The translations under genes and the position numbers were made by a program. A DNA stretch of 64,000 bases from Natronoarchaeum philippinense (GTDB lineage Archaea; Halobacteriota; Halobacteria; Halobacteriales; Natronoarchaeaceae). Each line of letters opens with the position of its first letter. Positions within the stretch are counted from its first letter, which is position 1. Shown one piece after another: positions 1-7,663 of the stretch. Where the stretch lies: positions 372,001 to 436,000 of the forward strand of contig NZ_OBEJ01000001.1 in assembly GCF_900215575.1 (NCBI RefSeq). The letters run 5' to 3'. The notes under the pieces were generated by a model. That model did no database searches. It was not told the origin of the DNA and saw only the letters and a list, made by a program, of their open reading frames with translations.

Positions 1-1
1 A

Positions 2-157
2 CACACCGAGTGCCCGAGTCACGAGTTCTGCGAGCCGGATGGCGTCGCGTTCGAGGAAGAGCACCGGATCGACGAGATCGTCGGCGAGCCGCCCCACGAC
101 TACTGCATGCTCGACCGGGACCTGACGCTGGTCGAGTTCGCGCCCGCTGACGAGTAG
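2..157 (+). CDS. UPF0179 family protein (C-terminal fragment)
   Basis: The window opens inside a gene, so only the last 51 codons are present, ending at TAG 155-157. The readable part is Cys-rich and acidic (TECPSHEFCEPDG, then HDYCMLDRDLTLVEFAP). This pattern matches the C-terminus of the archaeal UPF0179 family, small proteins with several conserved cysteines and no established function; the cysteines suggest metal or iron-sulfur binding, which is inference. The start codon and N-terminal half lie outside the window. Its stop is followed by a run of three small hairpins. Confidence 0.7.
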   Translation, partial: HTECPSHEFCEPDGVAFEEEHRIDEIVGEPPHDYCMLDRDLTLVEFAPADE

Positions 158-180
158 CGCAGTCGCCTTCTCGGGGCTCG

Positions 181-250
181 AAGCGCAACGCGCTTGGGCG
201 TCCTCGCAAACGAAGTGAGCGAGGGCTCGTCACGAGCAAAGCGAAGTGAC
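181..250. repeat. Cluster of three small inverted repeats between convergent genes
   Basis: Three hairpin-forming pairs follow one another: AAGCGC/GCGCTT (181-186, 190-195), CCTCGC/GCGAGG (202-207, 219-224) and GTCAC/GTGAC (229-233, 246-250). They fill the gap between the convergent stops of the UPF0179 gene and the aspartoacylase gene, a natural place for bidirectional termination. Words such as GAAGTGAGCGAGG are, as I recall, common in haloarchaeal intergenic DNA. Confidence 0.5.
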
Positions 251-254
251 GGTA

Positions 255-1100
255 TCACTCCGCGCTTTGGGGCGGCTCGCTCGACAGCTCCGTGATCTTC
301 TCGGCGGCGTAGCCGAAGATTTCGTCGTACCCCTCGGCGGAGAGCAACACCGGATAGAACTCCTCTTCGGCGACGACTGGGACGCCGTCGGCGGTCGCAA
401 ACCGTTCTCCGGCGTCGACGAGTTCGAAGTTGTTCACCGAGACCAGATGATCGTCGGTCCCCGATTTGGGCACCGACCGGGTCAGCCTGAACACGGGGAC
501 TGACGCCGACGCCGGGCCGGGCTCGACGCCGAAGCGCTCGCGCAGGTCCGCGGCGACGGGCCCCGACAGTGCGCCCAGTTCCTCCAGAAACGCGATGGCG
601 ATACGGATGGCGGCCGCCTCCGCAGCGTCTGAGCCCTGCAGTCCGCTCTCGATCTCGATAGTTCGGATGGCGCGGAACAGCCGGCCCTGAATGAACTCGC
701 CGGTGTCGACGACTGATTCGACCGGCAGTGACCGGCCCAGCCGCTCGACCAGCGGGTCGATCCGGTCGCTCACCATGAACGGCTCGGGGTGGGACTGGGT
801 CGCGTGCATCGACAGCGCGGTCGTCCCCTGCAGTCGCTCGGCCAGTTCGTGGGCCAATCGCTTCTCGTGGGCATCAGCGTCGGGGTCGCCCGGGAACACC
901 CGGTTGAGGTCGGCGTCGAGATAGCGCTCGCCGGCCTCGATCGCTCGCTCGTTGGCGATGACGAGCAAGACGGGACGCTCGACCGGCGGCGACGCCTCGA
1001 TCAGGCGCTCGACTGCACTGACGCCCGAGGGCTCGTCGCCGTGGATCCCGCCGACGATAGCCAACTCCGGCGTTCCGTCGCCCAACTGTTCGACTCGCAT
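255..1100 (-). CDS. Succinylglutamate desuccinylase/aspartoacylase (M14) family protein
   Basis: 281 residues. The N-terminal motif GGIHGDEPSG holds the first two zinc ligands of this carboxypeptidase-like family (His20, Glu23); ADLNRVFPG (63-71) is the substrate-binding motif and MHATQSH supplies the third ligand at about His99. Family members hydrolyse N-acyl amino acids or related amides in the cytoplasm; the substrate here cannot be read. A possible promoter (GATAAG on the minus strand, about 1125-1130) lies some 27 bases upstream of the ATG, fitting a leaderless mRNA. The gene follows the radical SAM gene in the same orientation after a 260-base gap, so it is probably transcribed separately. 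Confidence 0.8.
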   Translation of the reverse strand: MRVEQLGDGTPELAIVGGIHGDEPSGVSAVERLIEASPPVERPVLLVIANERAIEAGERYLDADLNRVFPGDPDADAHEKRLAHELAERLQGTTALSMHATQSHPEPFMVSDRIDPLVERLGRSLPVESVVDTGEFIQGRLFRAIRTIEIESGLQGSDAAEAAAIRIAIAFLEELGALSGPVAADLRERFGVEPGPASASVPVFRLTRSVPKSGTDDHLVSVNNFELVDAGERFATADGVPVVAEEEFYPVLLSAEGYDEIFGYAAEKITELSSEPPQSAE

Positions 1101-1361
1101 TGGTCGATTGTACGGCCGGGCGCCCTTATCGGGTTCGGTCTCGGGACGCCGTCGGCAGGGTTAAAAAACCGCCGTCGAACGGTGGGTGCCAGTTCACTGC
1201 GCTGGAGCGCCAACGTTCACGTGCTGGCTGATCGCCAGCCCACACGTCGCACCACACCTCACAGCACGACCGGGGTATCGTCGCCAAGAGGGCATGTCAG
1301 CGAGGGTCTTCGACCCGTCCGATTTTCTATCTCTCTCAGCGGCCCGCACAGCCCATTCGCG

Positions 1362-2447
1362 TCAACTGTCGGCGCGCTCTCTGGGGAGTGGGCCGTCGTA
1401 CTCCTCGGGAACGAACGGGCAAAGCGGGTCGCTCGCCAGCGGATCGCCGGTAGTCGCGTACGCCCGCGAGCGACTGCCGCCACAGACGGCTCGGTACGGA
1501 CAGGCGCCGCACTTCCCGCGAAGTTCGTCGGGATCGCGCAGACGTTCGAACAGCGGGGCGTTTCGATAGAGATCGACGATCGAGTCCTCGCGGACGTTCC
1601 CGGCCGACTCTGGTAGGAACCCCGACGGGTAGACCTCGCCGACGTGGCTGACGAAGGCGAACCCGTCGCCGGCCGTGACGCCGCGGCGTCGTCGGCGTCC
1701 AGCGTCGTTGCCGTCCGCCTCCCGCTCGGCTTGCTCGCGCTGGATGCCGACGCGGCGGTAGTGGGGCGCTTCGGTCGTCTTGATCCCGAACGGCTCCTCG
1801 TCGGCGGCGTCCTGCAGCCACTCCATTACCGCCTCGGAGCGCTCGGGCGAAACGGGATCGAGCGCGGCGCCCCGGCCCACGGGAACGAGGAAGAACACGC
1901 TCCAGAGCACCGCCCCGAGATCGCGGACCCGGTCGCGGATCGCGGGAAGCCGATCGGCGGTGTCGGCACAGACCGTCGTGTTGATCTGCAAGGGCACGCC
2001 CAGATCGCGGGCGTGCTCGGCGGCCTCGATCGTCTCCTCGAAACTGCCGGCCTCGCCGCGGAACGCGTCGTGAGACGCCGCCGAGCCGCCGTCGAGACTG
2101 AGCGCCATGCGCTTGAGCCCGGCGTCCGCGAGGTCGGCGAGTCGGTCGCGGGTCAGCGACCGGGTGCCACTCGGCGTCAGCGAGACGTTCAGTCCGAGGT
2201 CGGTGCCGTAGTCGACGAGCTCGACCAGATCGTCGCGCTTGAGCGGGTCGCCACCCGAAAACACGACGAGCTGGTTCTCGTCGAACTCGGCGGTCTGGTC
2301 GAGCAGGCGCTTTCCCTCCTCGGTGGTCAGTTCGTCGGGATGCCGGTCCGGGACGGCGTCGGCCCGGCAGTGATCGCAGGCCAGCTCGCAGGCCTGCGTA
2401 AGTTCCCAGATCAGTACGAGCGGTCGACGGTCGGTGTCTACGTGCAC
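1362..2447 (-). CDS. Radical SAM/SPASM protein, TIGR04053-like (AhbD/NirJ-related)
   Basis: 361 residues. The radical SAM cluster motif is Cys20-x3-Cys24-x2-Cys27 in LTQACELACDHC; VVFSGGDPL follows as the SAM-binding GGD/GGE motif. The C-terminal SPASM-like part has cysteines at about 313, 316, 322 and 343 (KCGACPYRAVCGGSRSRAY ... DPLCPF). The layout and ending resemble the haloarchaeal TIGR04053 family and AhbD/NirJ, which act in siroheme-dependent heme or heme d1 synthesis. A short Arg-rich stretch (RRRRR) near residue 250 looks like a variable loop. The gene is divergent from the PaaB-like/radical SAM pair on the plus strand. Its substrate could be a porphyrin or a peptide. Confidence 0.8.
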   Translation of the reverse strand: MHVDTDRRPLVLIWELTQACELACDHCRADAVPDRHPDELTTEEGKRLLDQTAEFDENQLVVFSGGDPLKRDDLVELVDYGTDLGLNVSLTPSGTRSLTRDRLADLADAGLKRMALSLDGGSAASHDAFRGEAGSFEETIEAAEHARDLGVPLQINTTVCADTADRLPAIRDRVRDLGAVLWSVFFLVPVGRGAALDPVSPERSEAVMEWLQDAADEEPFGIKTTEAPHYRRVGIQREQAEREADGNDAGRRRRRGVTAGDGFAFVSHVGEVYPSGFLPESAGNVREDSIVDLYRNAPLFERLRDPDELRGKCGACPYRAVCGGSRSRAYATTGDPLASDPLCPFVPEEYDGPLPRERADS

Positions 2448-2618
2448 GGTGATTCCCTCCGGTTCGCCGCGGCCCCGATCGTCCCGCCGTCCGAAACGAT
2501 CGGCTGTCGCGGCCGTCTATCGGACGACTTCGAAGTGATCACTCTTGGAACACACCTCCGTTCCCAGAATCTGATACTGGGCGTGACGGGCTTTTATCGA
2601 TAGTTCGTTCGGACTCAC

Positions 2619-2942
2619 ATGGACGACGGATCGACGCGGATGGAAAAAGCGACGCGCGCTCGGGTCGGGGAGGAACCGCGGAGCGATCCCCTCCCCGAGT
2701 GGGACGTGTTCGTGCGGGAGGATTCGGGTGGTGTGATGCGCCACGTCGGCAGCGTCAGCGCGCCGACGCCTGAAGCGGCCCACGAGCACGCCAGCCGACT
2801 GTTCGGCTGGTTTGCCGACGACGTGTGGATCTGCGAGTCATCCGAGATTCACCGTTTCTCGACGCACTCGCTGGGCGAGCGCGGCGAGACTGCGACGCCC
2901 GACTCGGGAACCGAACCGCGACAACACGAGTGGGACGAATGA
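2619..2942 (+). CDS. PaaB-like small protein, Htur_1727-type radical SAM partner
   Basis: 107 residues. The core (residues 28-80) reads WDVFVRED ... HVGSVSAP ... EHASRLF ... VWICESSEIHRF, which resembles the PaaB subunit fold of phenylacetyl-CoA monooxygenase; the tail after residue 85 is acidic and probably disordered. I recall haloarchaeal proteins of this kind annotated as the Htur_1727 family radical SAM partner or RiPP candidate. The stop overlaps the start of the next radical SAM gene (ATGA at 2939-2942), so the two are translationally coupled. An ordered domain and the absence of a core-peptide region argue for a binding or chaperone role rather than a precursor peptide; that is inference. 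Confidence 0.75.
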   Translation: MDDGSTRMEKATRARVGEEPRSDPLPEWDVFVREDSGGVMRHVGSVSAPTPEAAHEHASRLFGWFADDVWICESSEIHRFSTHSLGERGETATPDSGTEPRQHEWDE

Positions 2943-4147
2943 TCTCGATCAGCAAACTGCTCTGTGACCTCGACGCCGAGGGCGACGGGTTGCGCTACGA
3001 CGCCGCCGACGAGTCGAAAAAGCCCCAGATCACCGAGGACAAACAGCGTCGGCCGGTCGTCGTCTGGAACGTCACCAAGCAGTGTAACCTCTACTGCGAC
3101 CACTGCTACGCCGGCGCCGAGTCCGCCGCGGCGCCCGGCGAACTGACGACCGAGGAGGGCAAAGACCTGCTCGACGATCTGGCCGACTACGGCGCGCCCG
3201 TCGTGCTGTTTTCGGGCGGCGAGCCCTTGGCCCGCGAGGACCTGCCCGAACTCGTCGCGTACGCCGCCGACCGTGGACTCAGACCCGTGCTTTCGACGAA
3301 CGGAACCTTGCTGAACCGCGAGCGAGCCCGAGAACTGCGCGACGCCGGACTGGCCTACGCCGGCGTCTCCGTCGACGGGCTCCCCGAGCGCAACGACGAC
3401 TTCCGGGGCAAAGAGGGCGCCTTCGAGCAGGCGGTCCACGGCATCCGGGCGTGTCTCGATGTCGGCCTCAAGACGGGACTGCGCTACACGATCACGAAGA
3501 AAAACGCCGACGACCTCGAAGGCGTGGTCGACCTGCTCGCGGACGTCGGCGTCGACCGATTCTGCTTCTATCACCTCGACTACGGCGGCCGCGGCGCCGA
3601 CATCAGCGACGTGGACCTCACGCCCGAGGAGCGCCGGGGCGCCGTGCGTCGGCTCTGTGATATGACCCGCGAGTACCGCGACCGCGGCGAGGAGATCGAG
3701 ACGCTGCTCGTGGGAAACTACGCCGACGCCGGCTTTCTGGTCGAGTACGCGCGCGAGGAACTCGGCGAAGCGCGCGCCGACAGCATCTACCGGTATCTGC
3801 GACGCAACGGCGGCGACCCGACGGGCGAGCGCGTCGCCGACATCGACTATCAGGGCGACGTGCACCTCACGCAGTTCTGGCAGGGCTACAGCCTCGGAAA
3901 CGTGCGGGACCGCTCCTTTGGCGACATCTGGGCGGACGAGTCGAACCCGCTGCTGGGACGGCTCCGCGAGCGCGAGGACCACCTCACGGGGCGCTGTGCG
4001 GACTGTCAGTACAAGGAGATCTGCCGGGGCGGCTCGCGGCTGCGCGCACTGGCCGAGCACGACGATCCTTTCGCGCCGGACCCGCAGTGTTACCTGACCG
4101 ACGCCGAACGAACCGGCAACCGGACGCCGCCGATGCCCTCGGACTGA
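2939..4147 (+). CDS. Radical SAM/SPASM protein, AhbC-like (TIGR04347-like)
   Basis: 402 residues from the ATG that overlaps the preceding stop; a longer frame back to 2825 exists but would bury most of the upstream gene's end. Cys49-x3-Cys53-x2-Cys56 (CNLYCDHC) binds the radical SAM 4Fe-4S cluster and FSGGEPL follows. C-terminal cysteines lie at about 353, 356, 362 and 384 in CADCQYKEICRGGSRLRAL and PDPQCYLTDAE. The FWQGYSLGNVRDRSFGDIW stretch and the CYLTD ending are typical of AhbC/NirJ enzymes of the alternative heme pathway. Paired with a divergent AhbD-like gene it could complete siroheme-to-heme conversion; a role in peptide modification is the alternative. Confidence 0.8.
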   Translation: MISISKLLCDLDAEGDGLRYDAADESKKPQITEDKQRRPVVVWNVTKQCNLYCDHCYAGAESAAAPGELTTEEGKDLLDDLADYGAPVVLFSGGEPLAREDLPELVAYAADRGLRPVLSTNGTLLNRERARELRDAGLAYAGVSVDGLPERNDDFRGKEGAFEQAVHGIRACLDVGLKTGLRYTITKKNADDLEGVVDLLADVGVDRFCFYHLDYGGRGADISDVDLTPEERRGAVRRLCDMTREYRDRGEEIETLLVGNYADAGFLVEYAREELGEARADSIYRYLRRNGGDPTGERVADIDYQGDVHLTQFWQGYSLGNVRDRSFGDIWADESNPLLGRLREREDHLTGRCADCQYKEICRGGSRLRALAEHDDPFAPDPQCYLTDAERTGNRTPPMPSD

Positions 4148-4288
4148 TGAATCCAGTTCTCACGCGGCTGGAACGGGAGGTGGCCTTTAGTGGGATCGTT
4201 CGAAATTTCGGTGTGATGACGCCACAGCCCATCGCGTCGGCCCGTCCGGACGGACAGTCGACCGACGTACCCCGACCAACTGCACCGA

Positions 4289-4564
4289 TCAGGCTTCGGC
4301 GTCCTCGCGCCAGATCGCCGTCACCGTCGCGTCGTCGAGGTCGACGGTGTCGTAGACGTACCCGCGGTCGTCGAGTTTCGGGTACAGGTGCTGTGGCGCA
4401 CGATCGTTCAACTGAAACAGGACGATCTCGTCGTCGAGTTCGGCGAGCAACTCCAACGTCTCGGACAGCGGCTTCGGCGGCCCGAGCTGCCGGACATCCA
4501 GCGTTTCCCGGGGGCGCTGCGGTGCGTCGACGGTCTCGACGGCGCGGTCTTCGAGCGGTTCCAT
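4289..4564 (-). CDS. DUF2249 domain protein
   Basis: 91 residues from the ATG at 4564; a start 15 codons further up would add an Arg-rich leader that does not fit the family. The sequence has the DUF2249 layout: LDVRQLGPPKPL near the N-terminus, LAELDDEIVLFQLNDRAP in the middle, and a C-terminal strand ending VTAIWRED. DUF2249 proteins are small, TusA-like alpha/beta proteins often found near nitrogen-oxide or redox regulators; biochemical function is unknown. The Bat-type HTH gene starts 112 bases away in the opposite direction, so the two share a divergent promoter region. Confidence 0.75.
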   Translation of the reverse strand: MEPLEDRAVETVDAPQRPRETLDVRQLGPPKPLSETLELLAELDDEIVLFQLNDRAPQHLYPKLDDRGYVYDTVDLDDATVTAIWREDAEA

Positions 4565-4676
4565 GGTCGGACGTTCGCGCCGGCGCGCTACCCCGGTTCC
4601 GCCGAACACGTTCGCGTTCGGCGTCCCCGATGCACCGGAAGCCGACGGACGCGGCCATCACAGCGGTGAGACTCAC

Positions 4677-5342
4677 ATGACTCAGGCACGACTCTCGGTA
4701 ACCCTACCGGACGGCACGTGGATCAAGGACGTATCGACCGACCACCCCGAGGCGACGTTTCGGGTGCTCGCCGCCATGCCCGGCGAATCGGCTGGCTTTG
4801 GGCTCGTCCGGATCACCGGCGACGATCTGGCGAGCGTGCTGGAAGCGATGGGCGACCACGAGGTGCTGACATCGGTCGACCCGCTGGAGGGAAGCGACGA
4901 TCGGGTGCTCGTTCAGTTCGAGACGACGCGGCCGCTGTTGCTGTTCTCGGCCCGCGAGTCCGGCGTCCCGATCGAACTGCCGATGGATATCCGGGACGGC
5001 GAGGCGTCGATGGAGGTGACGGCCTCCCGCGACCGGCTCTCGATGCTCGGCGAGCAACTCGACGCCTTCGGCCTCCCCTTCGAGGTCGAACTCGTCCGCG
5101 AGCGCGTCGACAGCGAGCGCCTGCTGACCGACCGCCAGCGCGAACTCCTCGTCGAAGCCGTCGAGCGGGGCTACTACGACACGCCTCGGGAGTGCTCGGT
5201 GACCGAACTGGCCGAGGCGATCGGCTGCGCGAAATCGACCTGCAGCGAGACGCTGCATCGCGCCGAAGAGCGGGTGATCAAGCAGTTCGTCGGCGACCTC
5301 CCGGACGCCGAACCCGAGCCCGAACTGGATGTCGGCCGGTGA
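4677..5342 (+). CDS. HTH transcriptional regulator, Bat type (HTH_10)
   Basis: 221 residues from ATG 4677. The C-terminal 60 residues carry the HTH_10 signature: LTDRQRELLVEAVERGYYDTPRE, then VTELAEAIGCAKSTCSETLHRAEERVIKQFV, seen in Bat, DmsR and NarO-type haloarchaeal regulators. The N-terminal 150 residues form an alpha/beta sensor-like region without the Cys cluster known from NarO, so an Fe-S redox sensor is unlikely. Divergent from the DUF2249 gene, which is a plausible target. A hairpin right after the stop (5347-5363) may end the transcript. Confidence 0.85.
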   Translation: MTQARLSVTLPDGTWIKDVSTDHPEATFRVLAAMPGESAGFGLVRITGDDLASVLEAMGDHEVLTSVDPLEGSDDRVLVQFETTRPLLLFSARESGVPIELPMDIRDGEASMEVTASRDRLSMLGEQLDAFGLPFEVELVRERVDSERLLTDRQRELLVEAVERGYYDTPRECSVTELAEAIGCAKSTCSETLHRAEERVIKQFVGDLPDAEPEPELDVGR

Positions 5343-5346
5343 CTCG

Positions 5347-5363
5347 TTCCCACCAGCTGGGAA
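5347..5363. terminator. Hairpin after the Bat-type HTH gene
   Basis: TTCCCA (5347-5352) and TGGGAA (5358-5363) can pair around a five-base loop, five bases after the HTH stop codon, followed by TTGTAATGTT. The stem is short, so it is a weak terminator candidate; an operator is also possible. Confidence 0.35.
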
Positions 5364-5540
5364 TTGTAATGTTCGTTTAGGGAATCTGACGCCGAACACT
5401 CCACAGGGATGCCCAGCCATGCCACCAGACTACACGCCCGGCCGCGTTCCGGCGCCGTGCCCCGATGAGCGCCGGCGGGCGACGATATCACGATCGAACC
5501 GTTCGACGACAGCCCGGTCGCTCGGGAGGCGGTGATTCCG

Positions 5541-5849
5541 ATGGACCACCTCTCGGCGGTCATCGTCATTGCCAACACGATCACGCTCGTGTTCGGCGGG
5601 GCGATCACCGGCCTCGCACACCGCGCCGCGGCACGGACCGGCTCGCCGGCGCTGCGCTCGCTCAGCGTCGGCCTCGGCCTCGTCACGCTCGGGACGTTGC
5701 TCGGCGGCGGGCTCCACCAACTGCTCGATGCACCGCTGCTTGCCAGTCTCGCCGTCCAGAGCATCTTCACCGCGACGGGATTTGTCGCGCTGGCGTACTC
5801 GCTGTACGCCGAGCGGACGCCCGTCGTCGAGACGGTCGATACCGTCTGA
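5541..5849 (+). CDS. Small membrane protein, DUF7521-like
   Basis: 102 residues from ATG 5541, with three hydrophobic segments (about residues 5-25, 40-60 and 70-88). The sequence fits a haloarchaeal membrane family (DUF7521, from memory) usually coded next to HTH regulators, and here the Bat-type HTH gene lies upstream. No catalytic motif is visible. The frame stays open upstream to 5469 and that stretch looks protein-like (DDITIEPFDDSPVAREAVIP), so a GTG start at 5532 or a frameshifted upstream gene must be considered. Confidence 0.6.
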   Translation: MDHLSAVIVIANTITLVFGGAITGLAHRAAARTGSPALRSLSVGLGLVTLGTLLGGGLHQLLDAPLLASLAVQSIFTATGFVALAYSLYAERTPVVETVDTV

Positions 5850-5944
5850 TCGGCGCCGTTGTCCGATCTAGAACAGGAGCTGCAGAGGAGGCGTCACAGA
5901 AAGTGGCAAGCGTCGTGGTGGGGCCACACGAGTTCGCATCAGCA

Positions 5945-5950
5945 TTTATC
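5945..5950 (+). promoter_or_regulatory. TATA box of metY
   Basis: TTTATC lies 29-34 bases ahead of ATG 5979, the spacing expected for a leaderless or nearly leaderless archaeal transcript. Confidence 0.6.
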
Positions 5951-5978
5951 TACCCGGCGTGAAAACGGGTGAGTGAAT

Positions 5979-7268
5979 ATGAGCGACGACGACACGCCCG
6001 GGTTTTTCACCCAAAGCGTTCACGCTGGACAGGAACCAGATTCGGCCACCGGTTCGCGCGCACCGCCGATCTATCAGACCACCTCCTACGAGTTCGACGA
6101 CGCAGAGCACGCCGCGTCGCTGTTTGCCCTCGAAGAGACGGGCAACATCTACAGTCGGATCATGAACCCGACGAACGGGATGCTCGAGCAGCGCCTCGCA
6201 ACGCTCGAAGGCGGCGTCGGCGCCATCGCCACCTCCAGCGGGATGGCGGCGCTGGATCTGGCGACCTTCACGCTCGCGTCGGCGGGCGACAACATCGTAA
6301 CGGCGTCGTCGCTGTACGGCGGCACCTACACCTACTTCACCCACACGGCGCCACGGCGGAACGTCGAGACGCGCTTCGTCGACACGCTCGACTACGACGC
6401 CTACGAAGAGGCCATCGACGAGGACACCGCCTACGTCCATCTCGAAACCATCGGCAACCCGTCGCTGGTGACGCCGGACATCGAGCGCGTCGCCGAGATC
6501 GCCCACGACAACGGCGCGCCGCTGTTCGTCGACAACACCTTTGCGACGCCGTATCTCTGCAACCCCTTAGAGCACGGCGCCGACCTCGTCTGGCACTCCA
6601 CGACGAAGTGGATCCACGGCAGCGGCTCGACGGTCGGCGGCGTCCTGATCGACGGCGGCTCGTTCCCGTGGGAGGAAGGCAACTACTCCGAGATCGCCGA
6701 GGACAACCCCGCGTATCACGGCCTGAACTTCCGCGAGACGTTCGGCGACGCTGCCTTCGCCTTCACGGCCCGCGCACGGTCGATGCGCGACCTCGGCAAC
6801 CAGCAGGCGCCGTTCGACGCGTGGGTCACGCTCCAGAAGCTCGAAACGCTGCCCCTGCGCGTTCAGCGCCACTCCGACAACGCACAGATCGTCGCCGAGC
6901 ACCTCGACGACCACCCCGAGGTCGAGTGGGTCACCTACCCCGGTCTGGCCGACCACGAGACCCACGAGACCGCCTCGGAGTACCTCGACGGCGGCTACGG
7001 CGGCATGATCACATTCGGCCTCAGCGAGGGCGAGGAGGCCGGACGCAAGCTCTCTGAGTCGACCGAACTCGCCAGCCTGCTGGCGAACGTCGGCGACGCC
7101 AAGACGCTGATCATCCACCCCGCCAGCACCACCCACCAGCAACTCACCGAGGAAGAGCAGATCGCAAGCGGCGTCACGCCGGACCTCGTTCGCCTGTCGG
7201 TCGGCCTCGAAGACGTCGAGGACATCATCGCCGACCTCGATCAGGCGATCGAGGCAGCGACCGAGTGA
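5979..7268 (+). CDS. metY: O-acetylhomoserine sulfhydrylase (PLP-dependent)
   Basis: 429 residues, the usual length for MetY-type enzymes of the Cys/Met metabolism PLP family. It opens with FFTQSVHAGQEPDSATGSRA and APPIYQTTSYEF, typical of O-acetylhomoserine aminocarboxypropyltransferase. The PLP lysine is in HSTTKWIHGSG (about residue 211); LETIGNPSL and VDNTFATP are the cofactor-binding motifs. It would make homocysteine from O-acetylhomoserine and sulfide in the cytoplasm. ATG 5979 is preferred over an in-frame GTG two codons earlier because of promoter spacing. The stop codon lies inside a 28-base tandem duplication. No partner acetyltransferase gene is adjacent. Confidence 0.9.
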   Translation: MSDDDTPGFFTQSVHAGQEPDSATGSRAPPIYQTTSYEFDDAEHAASLFALEETGNIYSRIMNPTNGMLEQRLATLEGGVGAIATSSGMAALDLATFTLASAGDNIVTASSLYGGTYTYFTHTAPRRNVETRFVDTLDYDAYEEAIDEDTAYVHLETIGNPSLVTPDIERVAEIAHDNGAPLFVDNTFATPYLCNPLEHGADLVWHSTTKWIHGSGSTVGGVLIDGGSFPWEEGNYSEIAEDNPAYHGLNFRETFGDAAFAFTARARSMRDLGNQQAPFDAWVTLQKLETLPLRVQRHSDNAQIVAEHLDDHPEVEWVTYPGLADHETHETASEYLDGGYGGMITFGLSEGEEAGRKLSESTELASLLANVGDAKTLIIHPASTTHQQLTEEEQIASGVTPDLVRLSVGLEDVEDIIADLDQAIEAATE

Positions 7269-7321
7269 TCGGCTGACCGACCCGGCGACCGAATGATCGG
7301 CTGACCGACCCGGCGACCGAA
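7266..7321. repeat. 28-bp perfect tandem duplication starting at the metY stop
   Basis: Two identical 28-base units, 7266-7293 and 7294-7321, each beginning TGATCGGCTGACCGACCCGG. The first TGA is the metY stop codon, so the second copy supplies a backup stop and lengthens the 3' untranslated region. The copies show no differences, which points to a recent event. Confidence 0.9.
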
Positions 7322-7363
7322 TCATCGCCAGACTTCTTCGGTGCGACGCCGTTCCGGACTCGA

Positions 7364-7663
7364 TCAGGAACGCGGCGCCAGCACCAACAGCGCTTCCGCG
7401 TCGGTTTGTGCAGCCGGCGAGACGTACTGATCGCCGTCGAACCGGACTACGTCGCCCGGCGCGAGTTCGTACGTCTCCTCGCCCAGCGTCACGTCGATCG
7501 CGCCCGAGAGCTGATGGAACACGATCTGACGGTCGGGATGCTGGTGGGGCGCGATCTCCTCGCCTGCTTCGAGCGACAGGCGGATCGTCTGGGGCTCCTC
7601 GCCGGGAAACAGTTCGGCGTGGGGCGCTCCCTCGAGTTCGTCGAGCGACTGGTGTGAGACCAT
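7364..7663 (-). CDS. Cupin domain protein
   Basis: 99 residues, a single small cupin barrel. Cupin motif 1 appears in LEAGEEIAPHQHPDRQIVFH with candidate metal-binding histidines, and motif 2 near LAPGDVVRFDGDQYV. Such proteins bind a metal and act as sensors, isomerases or dioxygenases; the substrate cannot be read. The start codon overlaps the stop of the DUF2249 gene by one base (TAATG), so the two are translated together. Its 3' end faces metY. Confidence 0.8.
   Translation of the reverse strand: MVSHQSLDELEGAPHAELFPGEEPQTIRLSLEAGEEIAPHQHPDRQIVFHQLSGAIDVTLGEETYELAPGDVVRFDGDQYVSPAAQTDAEALLVLAPRS

Noticed and set aside
1336..2603. Long plus-strand and minus-strand frames overlapping the first radical SAM gene
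   Set aside because: They are shadows of the minus-strand gene, full of Arg, Ala and Pro, without motifs; GC-rich haloarchaeal DNA makes stop codons rare in all frames.
2825..4147. 440-residue version of the second radical SAM protein
   Set aside because: It would overlap the last 118 bases of the PaaB-like gene in another frame; the ATGA junction at 2939-2942 is the usual coupling arrangement.
4201..4288. Small frame beginning ATG 4215 after the palindrome CGAAATTTCG
   Set aside because: It runs antisense into the DUF2249 gene and is Arg/Pro-rich; the palindrome alone is too short to call.
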